Positions 46,601 through 63,121 of a DNA stretch of 64,000 nucleotides are shown piece after piece; position 1 is the first letter of the stretch; the number at the start of each line of letters is the position of its first letter. Source of the stretch: Adineta steineri. Its lineage: Eukaryota; Rotifera; Eurotatoria; Adinetida; Adinetidae. The translations under genes were made by a program, and so were the position numbers. The stretch is taken from assembly GCA_905250115.1 (NCBI GenBank), contig CAJNOI010000029.1, positions 248,001 through 312,000 on the forward strand, read 5' to 3'. The notes beneath the pieces are model-generated. The model saw nothing but the letters and a program-made list of their open reading frames with translations, ran no database searches and was not told the origin of the DNA.

Positions 46601-49600
46601 TAAAGTAACTGCACATCATTGTATACCGGGTACAAATTATACTATTCAATTTGTTGATACTCATGAAAAACGATTGGTTTGTTTCTAAAATACCAAAACA
46701 AGATTTCAAAATCATGTACTAAAAAAAATATTTTTTTCTGTAATTAAATAGGAACTTTACAATGCATATATCGATTTCGGTCGTACATTTATCGAACAAG
46801 CTTTAATGATATCACCGATATTACTTAAATCATGTATTCAAGTAAGAATTAAAAGGAGTGACTTGCTTGTGTGTCCGCAGGGTCAAAAAAACATCGAAGA
46901 CCAATTTTTCAGAAAAGACATTTCTAGAGGTATTTCGATGCAGGGACTTCGAATCTAATGTTAGTTTTTCAAAATTCTGGAAGAAAAATTTTTTTTTAGA
47001 CAAAGACCAATTTTTTACGAAAAATGTTTTTTTGATATAAGATTTGACGAAACGGTTTTTGAGATCGGGGAACACGAATCTAATGTTAGTGTTTGCAAGT
47101 CATATAGGCAAAAGGTCCCGTAGCATTGTAGAACACCATTTCTACGAGAAAGACCTAAGCGAGTCCTTAGACGAGCGTTACTTGTTATTAGAAGTAGCGA
47201 TTTCCTTGAGAGTATTTCGAGTTCCATTGAGATCTAAATCCTATGATCGATTGTTATAATTATAATGCAACATCGAACTAATTTTACTTATTGATTTCAT
47301 TTAGCAATATATGTTAAAACTTGAACAAGGAAAAAGAAATTCCGATGCTGCTCGTCAACATCGAGGTTTACATGTAAGTTTTATCTGTCATTTTTGAACG
47401 ATTATCTTTATATTTCTATATAGATTATGTGGGAATATTTGAGTACATATTCAAGATCCGCTGATGCTAATGTAAATAAGCTCTTATTTATTTTAATTTC
47501 AAAAATTTTCTTTCTAAAAAATATAAATAGTCAGCAACTAGTGGAAGTAAAATATATTATCGAATGGATTTTGCTGATTATATGGTTTCTTTAAGTGAAC
47601 GAAATGCAGCTGTTGGATTTGTATGTAGTTTAATTATAGTTTTTGATTGATAGAAAAGTTTTTATATTAGGTTGAAGGACTTAATCGTAAGGATTTTCGA
47701 TCAGCATTGAAACAAGTAAAAGAAGAAATGGGAAATGCGATTCATGATCGAGTACATTCATTGGATAAATTTAAATTAATGCAACAACGTCGTCGACGTA
47801 TGTCATTTGTAGCACCTCTTAATCATAAAGGCGTAGCACTTGATTTCGAAGAACGAATTGCTATTTGTAAGAAGACAAAAAAAAACAAAGCTGAATTTAT
47901 TTATTTTATCTTTATAAATCTATTTAGTTGATAGTAATTTTCGTTATGGACTTTTTAAATTAACAGCAATGCTGATTTATAATGTAGATAATACAGGTAC
48001 GATTTTTTATCGAAAAAATTATTAGAAAAATTAAATTTATATTTAGATGATTTTGAGAATGAACTTAGTTTTACAACTTCTACTGGTACATTTAATAGAA
48101 ATAATAGACATAAAGGTATTTAATTTGGAAAAAAATCGATTAGTTTGTCATCTATTATTATTTTAGAAAATGTTCTCGATCGAGATATGGTTCATGCCTT
48201 AGCCTGGCTTCCTATAAAAATGTTTACAACATCTGTAATGGAAGCAGCTGTTGATTGTTGGTCTTGGGCAATAGTTGCTCGACCTGAATTAGAAATATTA
48301 GTAAATAAAAATATCTTTTTTTTTTGATTATTGAAATTTATCATATTAAAAATATAGATGGTAGAAGAGATATATAAAGTTTGGGAGAAAATTATAAGTG
48401 ATCGTCACGGATTATATTCAATTGATAAACCTGAGCCATCTCCACTTGCTCCATCAGAAAATGAAGAATTAAAACCTAAACCACCATCGATTAATCCACA
48501 TCGAATATTTTTCAAAGTAACTACTTTTGTTTCCGAAATTATTATTCATTTGAAATTCGTTTTAGTTCATTGAAGAACGTGTATATTTATGTATGCACAA
48601 ATCTGATATTGAAATGGAAATGCTTGTTGATTTATTTCATAAATCACTTTCATTAATAACGGAAAATTCTAAAGCACCAATGACGAAACATATTGAATCT
48701 GTTGGTCTTAGATTTCAACTTTTATATCTTGCATTGTATCTTGTACAAAGTGATTATTTAGCGACTGGTATTAGTAAATATTTACTTCGAGAAAAAATTT
48801 ATCATACAGCATTTGAATATTTTACGTAAGCAACGAATAGTAAAATCCAAAAGAAATATAAATTTATTCTAATAGAATTCTTCATCATTGTCCAACTCAA
48901 TCACATAATGAATTACGAAATGATATTCGAAGATTAATTCGATTTTTTTCATTAGTACATGGTGAAAAAAAATTCTGTGATGATTCAACATTTAAAAGTT
49001 TGTTTTGATTTTTAACGATAAAGATAAATTTATCATTTGTATTTGTTTAGTTGATTTCGAAAATTCAATGTCGAATAAAAATTCTAATAATGAAATAGGT
49101 GATGGTTCATTAAAAAGTGGAATACCATCAGGTTTGATTAATTCATTAGCTGGTGGTGGTGGAGCCGTGGCGGGAGTCGGCGGTCAAACAACAATTAGTC
49201 GAAAATCTAGTAAACAGTTTGTTTTCTTAATTAAAATCATGACTAATTAGATATCCAGTCATTTCAAAATAAGCATAGTTATGATTTCTATGATTCATAC
49301 TCAATAATTCTAATTAAAATATGTCATTACATTGATAAAAAAAAGAGATCATTTTTTCCTTATAGCTCATCGTCAACAACGAAGGATTCATCTATTCCAC
49401 CATGATGATACCCACAACTATTCTCCATGTATTGATCTATTAAAATAAATCGCATTTAATTATTAAAACACTGAGATGATATTAATCGCATGAAGTAGAT
49501 TTAATTACTCATTAAATTTCTCATATACTAATTATCTATCTAAAAAATTCGTAGAAGAAAATTGAAGGCTAACAGAGATCACTACATAGTACTTCAGTCA

Positions 49601-52600
49601 GGGGTGTAGAGCTTTCCCAATCTTTCGAAAATTTCTATTTTTTGCTCAACAAAATCGGCAAATCTTCCTAGGTTTTTCACCAAATATAATGCTACACTCC
49701 TCAATGTTGGCTGAATCGCACCACTCCTGACTTCAGTCAGCTGATTTCGATTACTTTTCTAATCGGAAAGCTAATCGTTCTGTTGGATATTAACCGATCA
49801 CTTTTCCGGTTAACTAGCAGATTAGTCGACGGTTAGAACGACATAGATAACCTTTTGACTGAATTTTAACCAGAACCAATGCTTTCCATTCGAAATCCTT
49901 GGATAAGAAATATTTATTCATTGATACTATAATATTTTCTTTTTCTTATTAACTAAGCTTTCTATCGTAATGGATCACTTCGAGGTAGGCAGCTGTGATC
50001 TTAAACTAATTTAGCTTGAATACTAATTATTGAATTTAAAAAAAAATACTATTATTGTTTTATTAACATATATGATTTTATTTTCGAATACTAAAATCTT
50101 TTGTTTAAATAGCTTCAACAAAAAACACTGATAAAATCAATGATGCTGGAGTGTTATCACGTGATTTACTTAAAAAACGTAATCTTCTTTTAACATTACT
50201 TGTAAGTTATATTTTTTTGAATATCTATTTAAAATCAATTGATTTTTTTTCAAAGGCTTATGAAATTGAACGTTTGGAAACATTTCATAATCCATTGGGT
50301 CGTCCGGATCTTCAATTTGATACAGATACACAATCAACATATACAAATTGGAAATTATATGATATGAATGGAACATCAAATAAAGCATGGAGAGAATATG
50401 GACGATTAGCTTGGCTGATTTCACCTGATTTAGCTATTAGTCTTTATTATGCGTAAATTTCATTGAAATATTTAGTTAAAACAATAATAATAATTTCAAT
50501 TTAGAATTCCAAAAGAACCATTACGTACTGAAATTCAACGACTTGTTAAATCATATCCATTACAAGTTCGACATCTGCCAGAAGCATTAAATATATTTAC
50601 AGTTATATCAGATAATAATATTCGACATTGTGAAGTAAATAGAAATAATACATATCTATCTATATATAATTATTCATTATTAGACATCTCACATTCTCAC
50701 TTGGGCTTCAATTAATCCTGTTGCTGCACTTGCTTATTTTGCTAGTGCACGTCTTAATCAAGTCGCAAATTCTTATACAATTCAATTTGCTTCTCGTATA
50801 CTTTATACAACAAAATCCGAAGCACTTATTTTATATATTCCACAATTAGTACAAGCTGTTCGTTACGATGAAGTAATATTCATATTTTTACTTGTTTATT
50901 TATTTCAATTATCTTATTTTAGATGGGTTTTGTACGTCGTCTACTTTTAGCTTTATCAAGAAAATCAAATTTATTAGCACATCAACTTATATGGAATATT
51001 CGAACAAATATATTTAAAAATGAAACTACACCAGATAATGAAATGAAAATAAAATTAGAACCAATAGCACAACAAATTGAAACAGCATTTACATCAACTG
51101 CAAAAGATTTTTATGAAAATGTTTTTAAATTTTCTGATCAACTTACGAATGTATCAGATATTATTAAAATTTATCCAAAAGGAAACGAACGTAAAGAAGG
51201 TATGAATCATAAATTAGGAATGCTATAATTAGACGGACCTCAATTTCATTACTGAACTTTTAAATAATAATAGACAAATCATATTGAAATAAACAGTTAT
51301 CTTCTTTGTCTGGATTAATCAGCGCTATCGCGAGTCTTTTAGGATTGGGAGAGGGGATCAGCCCATCTCATCCGATTCACGATAGTCCAGGTCCGAATCT
51401 TCAGCCGAGGCTCAAAATTTGGAGAGGTGGGCGAAGTTGAAAAGATTCTTTTAGTTCCCTAATTTTCATCCGCATCTTTTGTATACTCTTTATAAATCAG
51501 TAGCCAGTTGTTATTATGGACCTCATGCTTAGCAAAAAATAAAATACCATTTCTTTTTTAATAGCTTGTCTAAAAGCCTTGAAAGAAATTGGAAGTGAAG
51601 TAAACTCTATTGTTTATCTTCCATCCAATCCTGAAGCAATTGTAATATCATTATTACCGGAAACTGGTGCACCTATGCAAAGGTAAATAAGAGTTGCATA
51701 GAAAATTTCAAATAAAAATTGTTTTCTTACTTAAATATTAGTGCGGCTAAAGCACCATATCGAGCAACATTTCGTGTACAAAATGTTGGTATCGGACAAG
51801 TTGAACGCGCTGCTGAACCTGATTATGTATTTATACCAGATTTTAGTAATCAATATAAACAAATGGCTATTTTTAAAGTTGGTGATGATGTTCGACAAGT
51901 ATAATTAAATTTTTTTTCTTTCAAATATTCAAAAAGTAATTCTTTTTCTAATTTAGGATATATTAGCTTTACAATTAATGCGTTTATTTCATAATATTTT
52001 TGAACAAGAAGGTTTAGAATTATATTTATATACATATCGAGTTATTGCAACAAGTCCTGGTGTAAGTTGCTTTTGTTTATTATTACTGAAAAGAACAAAA
52101 AACAAATTTTATCTAGTGTGGTGTTATTGAATGTGTACCAGACTCTCGTTCACGTGAAGATATTGGTAGAAGTACTGAAGTTGGTTTATTTGAATATTTT
52201 CGACATACTTATGGTAAAGATGATTCAATAAAATTTCAAAAAGTAAAATATTTTATTCCATAAAAATAATTATTTTATGTTAATTTTACTTAGGCTCGAC
52301 GAAATTTTGTTATAAGTATGGCTGCATATTCAGTAGCACTTTTTATGTTACAAATAAAAGATCGTCATAATGGAAATATAATGTTTGTATTTATAATTTA
52401 TGAAAAAAAGGTTTTATATAGAATATTAATATTTTAGGATTGATGATGAAGGACATATTATTCATATAGGTTTGTAGAGATATATTTATTTGAATATATT
52501 AATGATTGATTTTGGTAGATTTTGGTTTTATGTTTGAATCATCACCAGGTGGAAATATGAAATTTGAACCGGATATTAAATTAACTGCTGAAATGATTCT

Positions 52601-53163
52601 TATTATGGGTGATTTAACAGCTCCTGCATTCTTATGGTTTAAAGAATTATGTATTAAAGGCTATTTAGCATTAAGGTAAAAAAAATAGATTCGAAATTTT
52701 TATTTAAATCGATGATTATGAGCTTCAACTTTTTTACAACAGTTGTTAAATCTAAATGAAGAGTTACTAAATACTACTCATATTTCTGACATTCTAAATC
52801 CGATAGCATTTCCTTTCTGTTAATGACATATCATTATCAATCTAATACTTTCTTAATCATACAGAAGAACATGTTATTATTGTAAACGTCAAAACTTATA
52901 ATTTCTTTTTCATAAATTGTAAAAATATTAATTTTAGACCTTATCGACAACATTTTATTACACTTGTTGCACTTATGCTTGATACTGGTTTACCATGTTT
53001 TCGTGGTCATACATTAGAACAATTAAATGCTCGTTTTAAACCGGATGCAAGTGAAGCTGAGGCAGCTCGTTATATGCATGAAGTGATAAATCGTTGTGCA
53101 CACAGTTTACGAACACGTATTTATGATTATATACAATATCAACAAAATTCCATCCCATATTAA
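40692..53163 (+). CDS. PI4KA: PI4KA, phosphatidylinositol 4-kinase type III alpha
   Basis: I traced 49 exons whose phases all agree, giving 2,217 residues, close to animal PI4KA. The N-terminal helical-solenoid part includes [33 protein letters not shown] and [12 protein letters not shown]. The C-terminal kinase has [34 protein letters not shown], catalytic [22 protein letters not shown] and the terminal [12 protein letters not shown] ... [15 protein letters not shown]4KA makes PI4P at the plasma membrane with EFR3, TTC7 and FAM126 (established); all catalytic residues are present. Start is the ATG at 40692, since exon 1 joins exon 2 in phase, but an upstream exon is possible. Most introns are 45-75 nt; long ones (43013-43812, 46842-47304, 49210-50112, 51200-51564) hold repeats. 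Exon 12 is only 30 nt. Confidence 0.95.
46842..47304 (+). repeat. Intron insertion with internal direct repeats
   Basis: This PI4KA intron holds about 400 bp unlike other introns: less AT-rich and with two internal direct repeats, agaccaattttt (46898 and 47005) and a perfect 15-mer cgaatctaatgttag (46950 and 47075). Open frames exist on both strands but follow the repeats, with no protein family recognised. Probably a non-autonomous element or a fragment of one. Confidence 0.5.
49599..49729. mobile_element. hAT-type MITE in a PI4KA intron
   Basis: 131 bp beginning CAGGGGTGTAGAGC and ending ...GCACCACTCCTG, so imperfect terminal inverted repeats (CAGGGGTGT / CAGGAGTGG). It is flanked on both sides by the 8-bp direct repeat ACTTCAGT (49591-49598 and 49730-49737). 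An 8-bp duplication with CAGxGxTG ends is diagnostic of hAT elements. No coding capacity. Confidence 0.75.
51230..51564. repeat. Less AT-rich insert in a PI4KA intron
   Basis: About 51321-51440 is unusually GC-rich (cagcgctatcgcgagtc; ggagaggggatcagccc; cagccgaggctc) compared with the intron around it. No terminal repeats, duplication or protein seen. Possibly an old transposon fragment. Confidence 0.35.
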
Positions 53164-53572
53164 AATATATATATACATATATTTTTTTTTTCATATTTAT
53201 TAGATAATTTTCTCAATCTTTAAATTATTCTCGGTTATTGTTTTATTTTATTTTTCATTGGGAAATTTACTGTGATCAGGAAAAATTTTCTTACATACTT
53301 TTTACGCGTATAACCCTGTGCTATTTTATAAACCAGCAAGTTTATTTATTTTTGATTGATGACAAAAATATAGTGCTTTGTCTTGATTGTCGTTTTTTTT
53401 TGTTCCTAGTCGTATATTTTTTTTGTGTAATTTGGAATTTTTGTTTGTGAATACGGAAAAGGAATAAACAAGGAATATACAGTTGATTATTAGAATATAT
53501 ATGATTTAAAATAATATATTGAAAAGTAAACACCAAGAAATCTTTGCGAGAATCAATAACATGATTGATAAA

Positions 53573-53924
53573 TAAGGTGCGGCTTCGGGATTGAGTATTT
53601 TCAAAATAGAGACTTCAGCTTAATTCTTGGGTTCTTTTGAAGATGTACGATGAATAGAGAATAAAATTCTGTATTAGGCTATTGTACTTTCAGATCTCAT
53701 TCAAGATATATGATGAAGAAATATCTGCGGGATTAGAAAAACCCCGATTTGTCGGGTTTTTAAATCCCGTTGGTATTTGTCCTGTAATACATGTTGAGTG
53801 AGATCCGAAAATACAATAGCCTGATAGAGAATTTTATTCTCTATTCATTGTACATCTTCAGAAGAATCCAAGAATTAAGCTGAAGTCTCTATTTTGAAAA
53901 TACTCAATCCCGAAGACGCACCAT
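53573..53924. mobile_element. Mutator-like foldback element with 9-bp target duplication
   Basis: 352 bp almost entirely palindromic. The left arm from GGTGCGGCTTCGGGATTGAG to about 53722 matches the reverse complement of the right arm (from about 53785) over roughly 145 bp with about a dozen mismatches. The centre is a second small palindrome (cgggattagaaaaaccccga ... tcgggtttttaaatcccg). The flanks repeat ATTGATAAA (53564-53572 and 53925-53933). Long arms and a 9-bp duplication are typical of Mutator-like foldback MITEs. Its transcript would form a long hairpin. Confidence 0.8.
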
Positions 53925-54274
53925 ATTGATAAAATACTCGTAATAAACGAAATTCTCTCACAGTCAAGATAATATTACGAGATTTTCGAATTTTGCCAAT
54001 TGTCAAAGAATCAATGAACTATAGCCATCCTTCCCAAAAGAATATGAACGCAGGATATGCAAAAAGACTGATTTAAAGTCTATAAGCGTTGCTAGGATAC
54101 CAGTTATGAATGCACACTGGTGCAATTCAAGTAAGTCAGTATAATAATACAGAAATATCTTGATTCTATTTTTTTCTTTAATTGTATATATAATTATCTG
54201 GTGATAATGTAAATAATACTAGTTCAATCATTTGGTTATTGATAGAATCTTCATATACATTCTTTGCTTCTGAA

Positions 54275-54452
54275 CTATGTTTTATCGAGGCGTTTCCTTC
54301 TGAGAGTGCGATAGCGATTTTCGGGAGTGCAAAAACCTAATTTCTGGAAGGAAAATACATAGTATAAGCACAAAAATTGCAATTTTCAGGAGGGTAAAAT
54401 CAGTCTCCGAGAGAGCGCCGCCATCCTGGCCCTCCCTCTAGATAAATCACTG
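54275..54452. mobile_element. hAT-like MITE
   Basis: 178 bp flanked by the 8-bp direct repeat CTTCTGAA (54267-54274 and 54453-54460). Ends are imperfect inverted repeats: CTATGTTTTATCGAGG at left versus CAGTGATTTATCTAGAGG (reverse complement of the right end). The interior is less AT-rich and non-coding. Confidence 0.65.
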
Positions 54453-55084
54453 CTTCTGAAATCATCGAACATCAGTCTCTGTATAAAAGACTTTCACGTA
54501 CTTTCAGATAAATTAATTCATCTCACTATTCTACTTACTCTCATCTACACGTTTCTTTTCTATTTTGAGACATTCATCTTACACAACAGCATATCATTAA
54601 TATGACAACTATGAGTATTCAAAACTTACATAAATAAATTTAATTAAAAATTCTTTCTTATAAATGAATGTATGAATTCTACTCTTTTTTTATCATTAGT
54701 TATGCAACATTTCAACATATTGTTTATACCAATATCTCTTATACAAGAACAAAAAAAGTGAAATAATATATATTCATTTCTAAACATATTTTCTGAGAAA
54801 ATCAGCAAACACATAAAAAGCCACAACACAAGATTTTCTTTATATTCAGCATGTTGAATATAACTCACATACACACTCGGTAATAGTACAAAAAAACAAA
54901 AAATGAACGCAATTCACAAATGACACACGTATATTCTCATTTAAGAATGAACAAAATTTGTTCTGGTATGCATTGATAGTAGCTCGGTAGATATTTGTTT
55001 TCTTTTGTATAATTAAGCATTAAACGCAAATAAATAATTGATATACACACACAAAAACAAAGAAAGAAAAAATTTGAAATTTGT

Positions 55085-56382
<1,298 letters not shown>

Positions 56383-56877
56383 GATGAGCAAATAATTGAG
56401 TTTTAAATATATAAGTCTTAAAGAAAAAATCAAACTGTATTTTTATGTTATGAGAAAGAGAATAAATCAAGGTATTTGTTTTGAAGTGAGGAAGAATAGT
56501 ATAGATTATAGCGGTGAATAGAAGGAAGAATAACGACACTAAATGGTGTCATGCATTATTCATAGCAGATATGGTATCGACGTTACCTCTATGTAGTCAA
56601 GCTTTGTAAATAAAAATAGATAATTTGAATTAAATATTACAAATTAGTTTTGTGTAATTATTTTATCGAATTTAATTGTATGAGAATTATTTAAATAATC
56701 GATAATTAACGCCCTCTATCAAAATTGATGAGTTACTCGCATATTCTCAAGATATGTTTTACTTTATTCAAATGTTAATACATTTCTATAGATTATGTTT
56801 GAACAATTAGAAAAAGAATGTCGGTTTTCTATCAATCTAAATTGTTTGAATACTCGGCAATGATATCATTATAAAAT
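56383..56877. other. Short intergenic region
   Basis: AT-rich spacer between ARL3 and the methyltransferase gene; same orientation on both sides. Nothing else. Confidence 0.5.
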
Positions 56878-57717
56878 TCATGTTGATTTGCTTGCTTTGA
56901 GAGCGTATACCAACGGTATTTTCTTTTCTAATCCTTTGATTTGATAGAACCCATCGGTTGTTTTCACCGAATTAGGAAAACAGTCGTATGGTGAATAATC
57001 AAATTCTTTGATAGTTTCAATACGTAGTCCATTTTGTATGAGTGCTTGAATAACATCGCTTAGATTATGACACCATTCTACACTTTGATTACGAATGGGT
57101 GCTGTACGATCAGCATAAGTACCTTCGCGTTCACTCACAATCGGTCCTTGATTAAAATACGAGTTTTCAATACGTGTATAGTCTTCGTTGAACATATCTA
57201 AACTTGGATGAAATTCGACCATAACAAAAATTCCATTTGGCTTCAAACAACTGGAAACAATATGAGCCCATTGATTGATATCGGGTAACCAATTAATTGT
57301 ACCATAAGAAGCAAAAACAATGTCAAAGAGATTTTCGGATTCATGCAACGATAAATGTTGATGTAAATCATAGATATTGCAGCAAATAAATTGAGTTGAT
57401 ACAGTTAGATTTGTGGCAGTCGCTAACTCTTGAGCTTTTGCAATTGCTTTTTCAGAAATATCAACTCCTATCACTTGTTTTGCACCACGTCGAGCAAGTG
57501 AAAGCGTATCAAGTCCAAAGTGACATTGTAAATGAATGATACGTTTTTCTTGAATATTGCCTAATAGGTCGATTTCAATCGAGTTCAATGAATCATTGCC
57601 CTGAAGAAATCCAGAAACATCATACATAGTCGAAGCAACATGATAATCAACCTTGTCATTCCATAAACGTCGATTTATATTAGCAAAATCCGATAAAACA
57701 TGATTGCTCGCAGTCAT
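56878..57717 (-). CDS. Bacterial-type class I SAM-dependent methyltransferase
   Basis: Intronless 279-codon frame. Residues about 57-80 form motif I (IIHLQCHFGLDTLSLARRGA), then VIGVDISEKAI (motif II acidic residue), DIVFASYGTINWLPD (motif IV) and LKPNGIFVMVEFHP. The NRRLWNDKVDYHVAS start and TYADRTAPI, YSPYDCFPNS and QIKGLE blocks are those of a small-molecule methyltransferase group common in Bacteroidota. The Gly-rich loop reads CHFGLD in place of GxGxG, normal for this group. Substrate unknown. Codon use is closer to local genes than in the large chimera, so any transfer would be older. Native genes lie on both sides without a gap, so contamination is unlikely. Confidence 0.85.
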   Translation of the reverse strand: MTASNHVLSDFANINRRLWNDKVDYHVASTMYDVSGFLQGNDSLNSIEIDLLGNIQEKRIIHLQCHFGLDTLSLARRGAKQVIGVDISEKAIAKAQELATATNLTVSTQFICCNIYDLHQHLSLHESENLFDIVFASYGTINWLPDINQWAHIVSSCLKPNGIFVMVEFHPSLDMFNEDYTRIENSYFNQGPIVSEREGTYADRTAPIRNQSVEWCHNLSDVIQALIQNGLRIETIKEFDYSPYDCFPNSVKTTDGFYQIKGLEKKIPLVYALKASKST

Positions 57718-59407
57718 TTTACTCTACTTTTTTTCTTATCAATATCCTTCTTGCTTGCGAACAACTAGTCGTAACAAATTTTTGTTCTTTATTACTATGA
57801 AAACTAAGAAGACGCCAATTGCCACGCGTTGTGTAATTACAATGTATTAAGATAAGGATTAAATAAAATATTCATCAAATAGAAACGATAAATGTCACTT
57901 GTATTCTATTTAAACTCAATCAAATATACTTACTTTCAAATCGATTTTATCACTTGTATTCTTGATTAATTAGTTGAAGAAAATGAAGACTACAGAATTA
58001 TGTTCTTACTTCATATCGTCTCTATAGATTTCATAAAAAATGATGACTTCAGCTAGTAAAAATGACTAGTATTATATTTAGGCAAGAATTTGAAGAAGAA
58101 TTTTATATAAATAGTGATTAAAAAGCTTACGTATTTTGATGATATATATTTTTCAGGTGTCCATCAATTGATATTTAAGAATAATTATTGATCGAAATTA
58201 TTTTTTACAAGTCAAAGAGTGAAAAAAAATATATGTCTATATTTTGACGATTATTGGCGACATCTACCTACGTTGTTCTGAAATATTACAATGATCTACA
58301 ACCAATAGAAAAAAATTCAAAACAATAATTTCGTAGTAGTAGTAGTTGCAATGCTCAGTGTATGTCATGTCATCAACATCATCACCCTTTCATCAGCTCA
58401 ACGAGTCTGTACATCTTCAAATATTTTCGTTGATTAAGTTACAATATTATATTCATACTTTCTTTTTCTTTATCTTAATTAAATTCTTAGTATTATTTGC
58501 TTCTTTTTTCCCCATAAAAAAAAAGAAATCGTTTTATGGATAATATTCGAGGTCAATAATTATTTGTTCTTTCATCTGTTCGTATAGACATTCATGAGTT
58601 GTTTATTATTTTATGATACTGATCAATATTGTCTATAAATAAAAAATATTGAGAATAAATTCAAAATAAGGTCAAGGTCTTGTCGTCGAGACATTATAAA
58701 TAGTCATTCCTATATTTGTTAATCTGAACAAAACTCATTTTTGAGCACACATTTGCTTATATCAAGACTAAACAGTCATATTTGTCCATAAAAAAATGAT
58801 ATCATTTTTCATTCTCAAACATCATATTACTTTTTTTTTTCTTCATCTTCTACATTACATACAATAACAACTGTTATTCGAATGTCTGAAGTTTCATTCT
58901 TTTGTTTTTATTACTCTATAGGCAAAAAAAAGAAAACTGTACATATTTTAATGTGTTAAATAAAAAATTTATAGAAATTTTTTTTTCTAGATCTTCAATT
59001 AAGATGAGGAAGATCTTTTATCAAGGTATGAAAATATTCTATAATTAATAACAAGAAAACGTCGAAATTAATGAATTTTTATTTATTTAGAATATTTAAT
59101 ACTTGGCAAACGAAAATAAACAGGTAAATAAAATTTTTATATAATAATGAGTAATTGATTAATCAAATGAATATCGACCTGTTGTATAAAAGTGAAAAAA
59201 GAAAACGAAGAAGGAAAGAAAAATGATTCTTTTCTTTTTGACTTTTCGGTCTTTTATAAAGACATATACACGAAAGAGAGGAATATGGTGACGATGTAAA
59301 CTGAACACATAGAAATTTTGATTTGTATGTGTACTTGAAGAATAGAAATTGTACGTATGTTTGCATCGTGATATAAAAAAAGAGTCGAGTGACGAAATCG
59401 AAGTCAA
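57718..59407. other. Long intergenic stretch
   Basis: AT-rich, no supported gene. A short (gta)n run near 58332. Probably contains promoters of the methyltransferase (left) and the Src kinase (right). Confidence 0.5.
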
Positions 59408-62786
<3,379 letters not shown>

Positions 62787-63121
62787 CATGCATTTGTTTG
62801 TTTTTTAAAAAATTCTCTGTTTATTTGTGTGTGTGATACTTCTATTTTCTTTTGATAATTAATTCTCATAATATCTCAACTATGGTATTAAGGTGCTGTA
62901 TATGGCGCTATCGAACATCTCAGACAATTCTCATTTTTTTCTGTTCTTCTCTCTCTCACTTTTTTTTTGTTTCTTTTTATCTGTATTCTCATATAGATCA
63001 TTTATTTGTTTCTAGAATGTGAATAATTGTTTAAAAACAATACGAGCCATTTATGTGCCTTTATATTAAAATGTAGAAAAAATAATTGTTCATTAATTTT
63101 TTTTTGTTTCTTTTCAGACTA
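62787..63121. other. Spacer between Src kinase and TIMM23
   Basis: 335 bp, T-rich. An acceptor-like TTTTCAG lies 4 bases before the TIMM23 ATG, so a 5' non-coding exon may exist. Confidence 0.45.

Larger units (their letters stand above)
53164..55084. other. Intergenic region rich in mobile DNA
   Basis: Between PI4KA and ARL3 (convergent). Contains a long foldback element and a hAT-type MITE, listed separately; the rest (54460-55084) is AT-rich without a gene. Confidence 0.6.

Noticed and set aside
46858-47259. Pair of overlapping genes in the PI4KA intron
   Set aside because: Frames on both strands follow the repeat structure; no start context, family or splice support.
49366-49405. Alternative terminal exon of PI4KA ([13 protein letters not shown], then stop)
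   Set aside because: It needs another donor (after CA at 49217) and would cut off the kinase; the donor at 49210 joins exon 37 in phase with homology on both sides.
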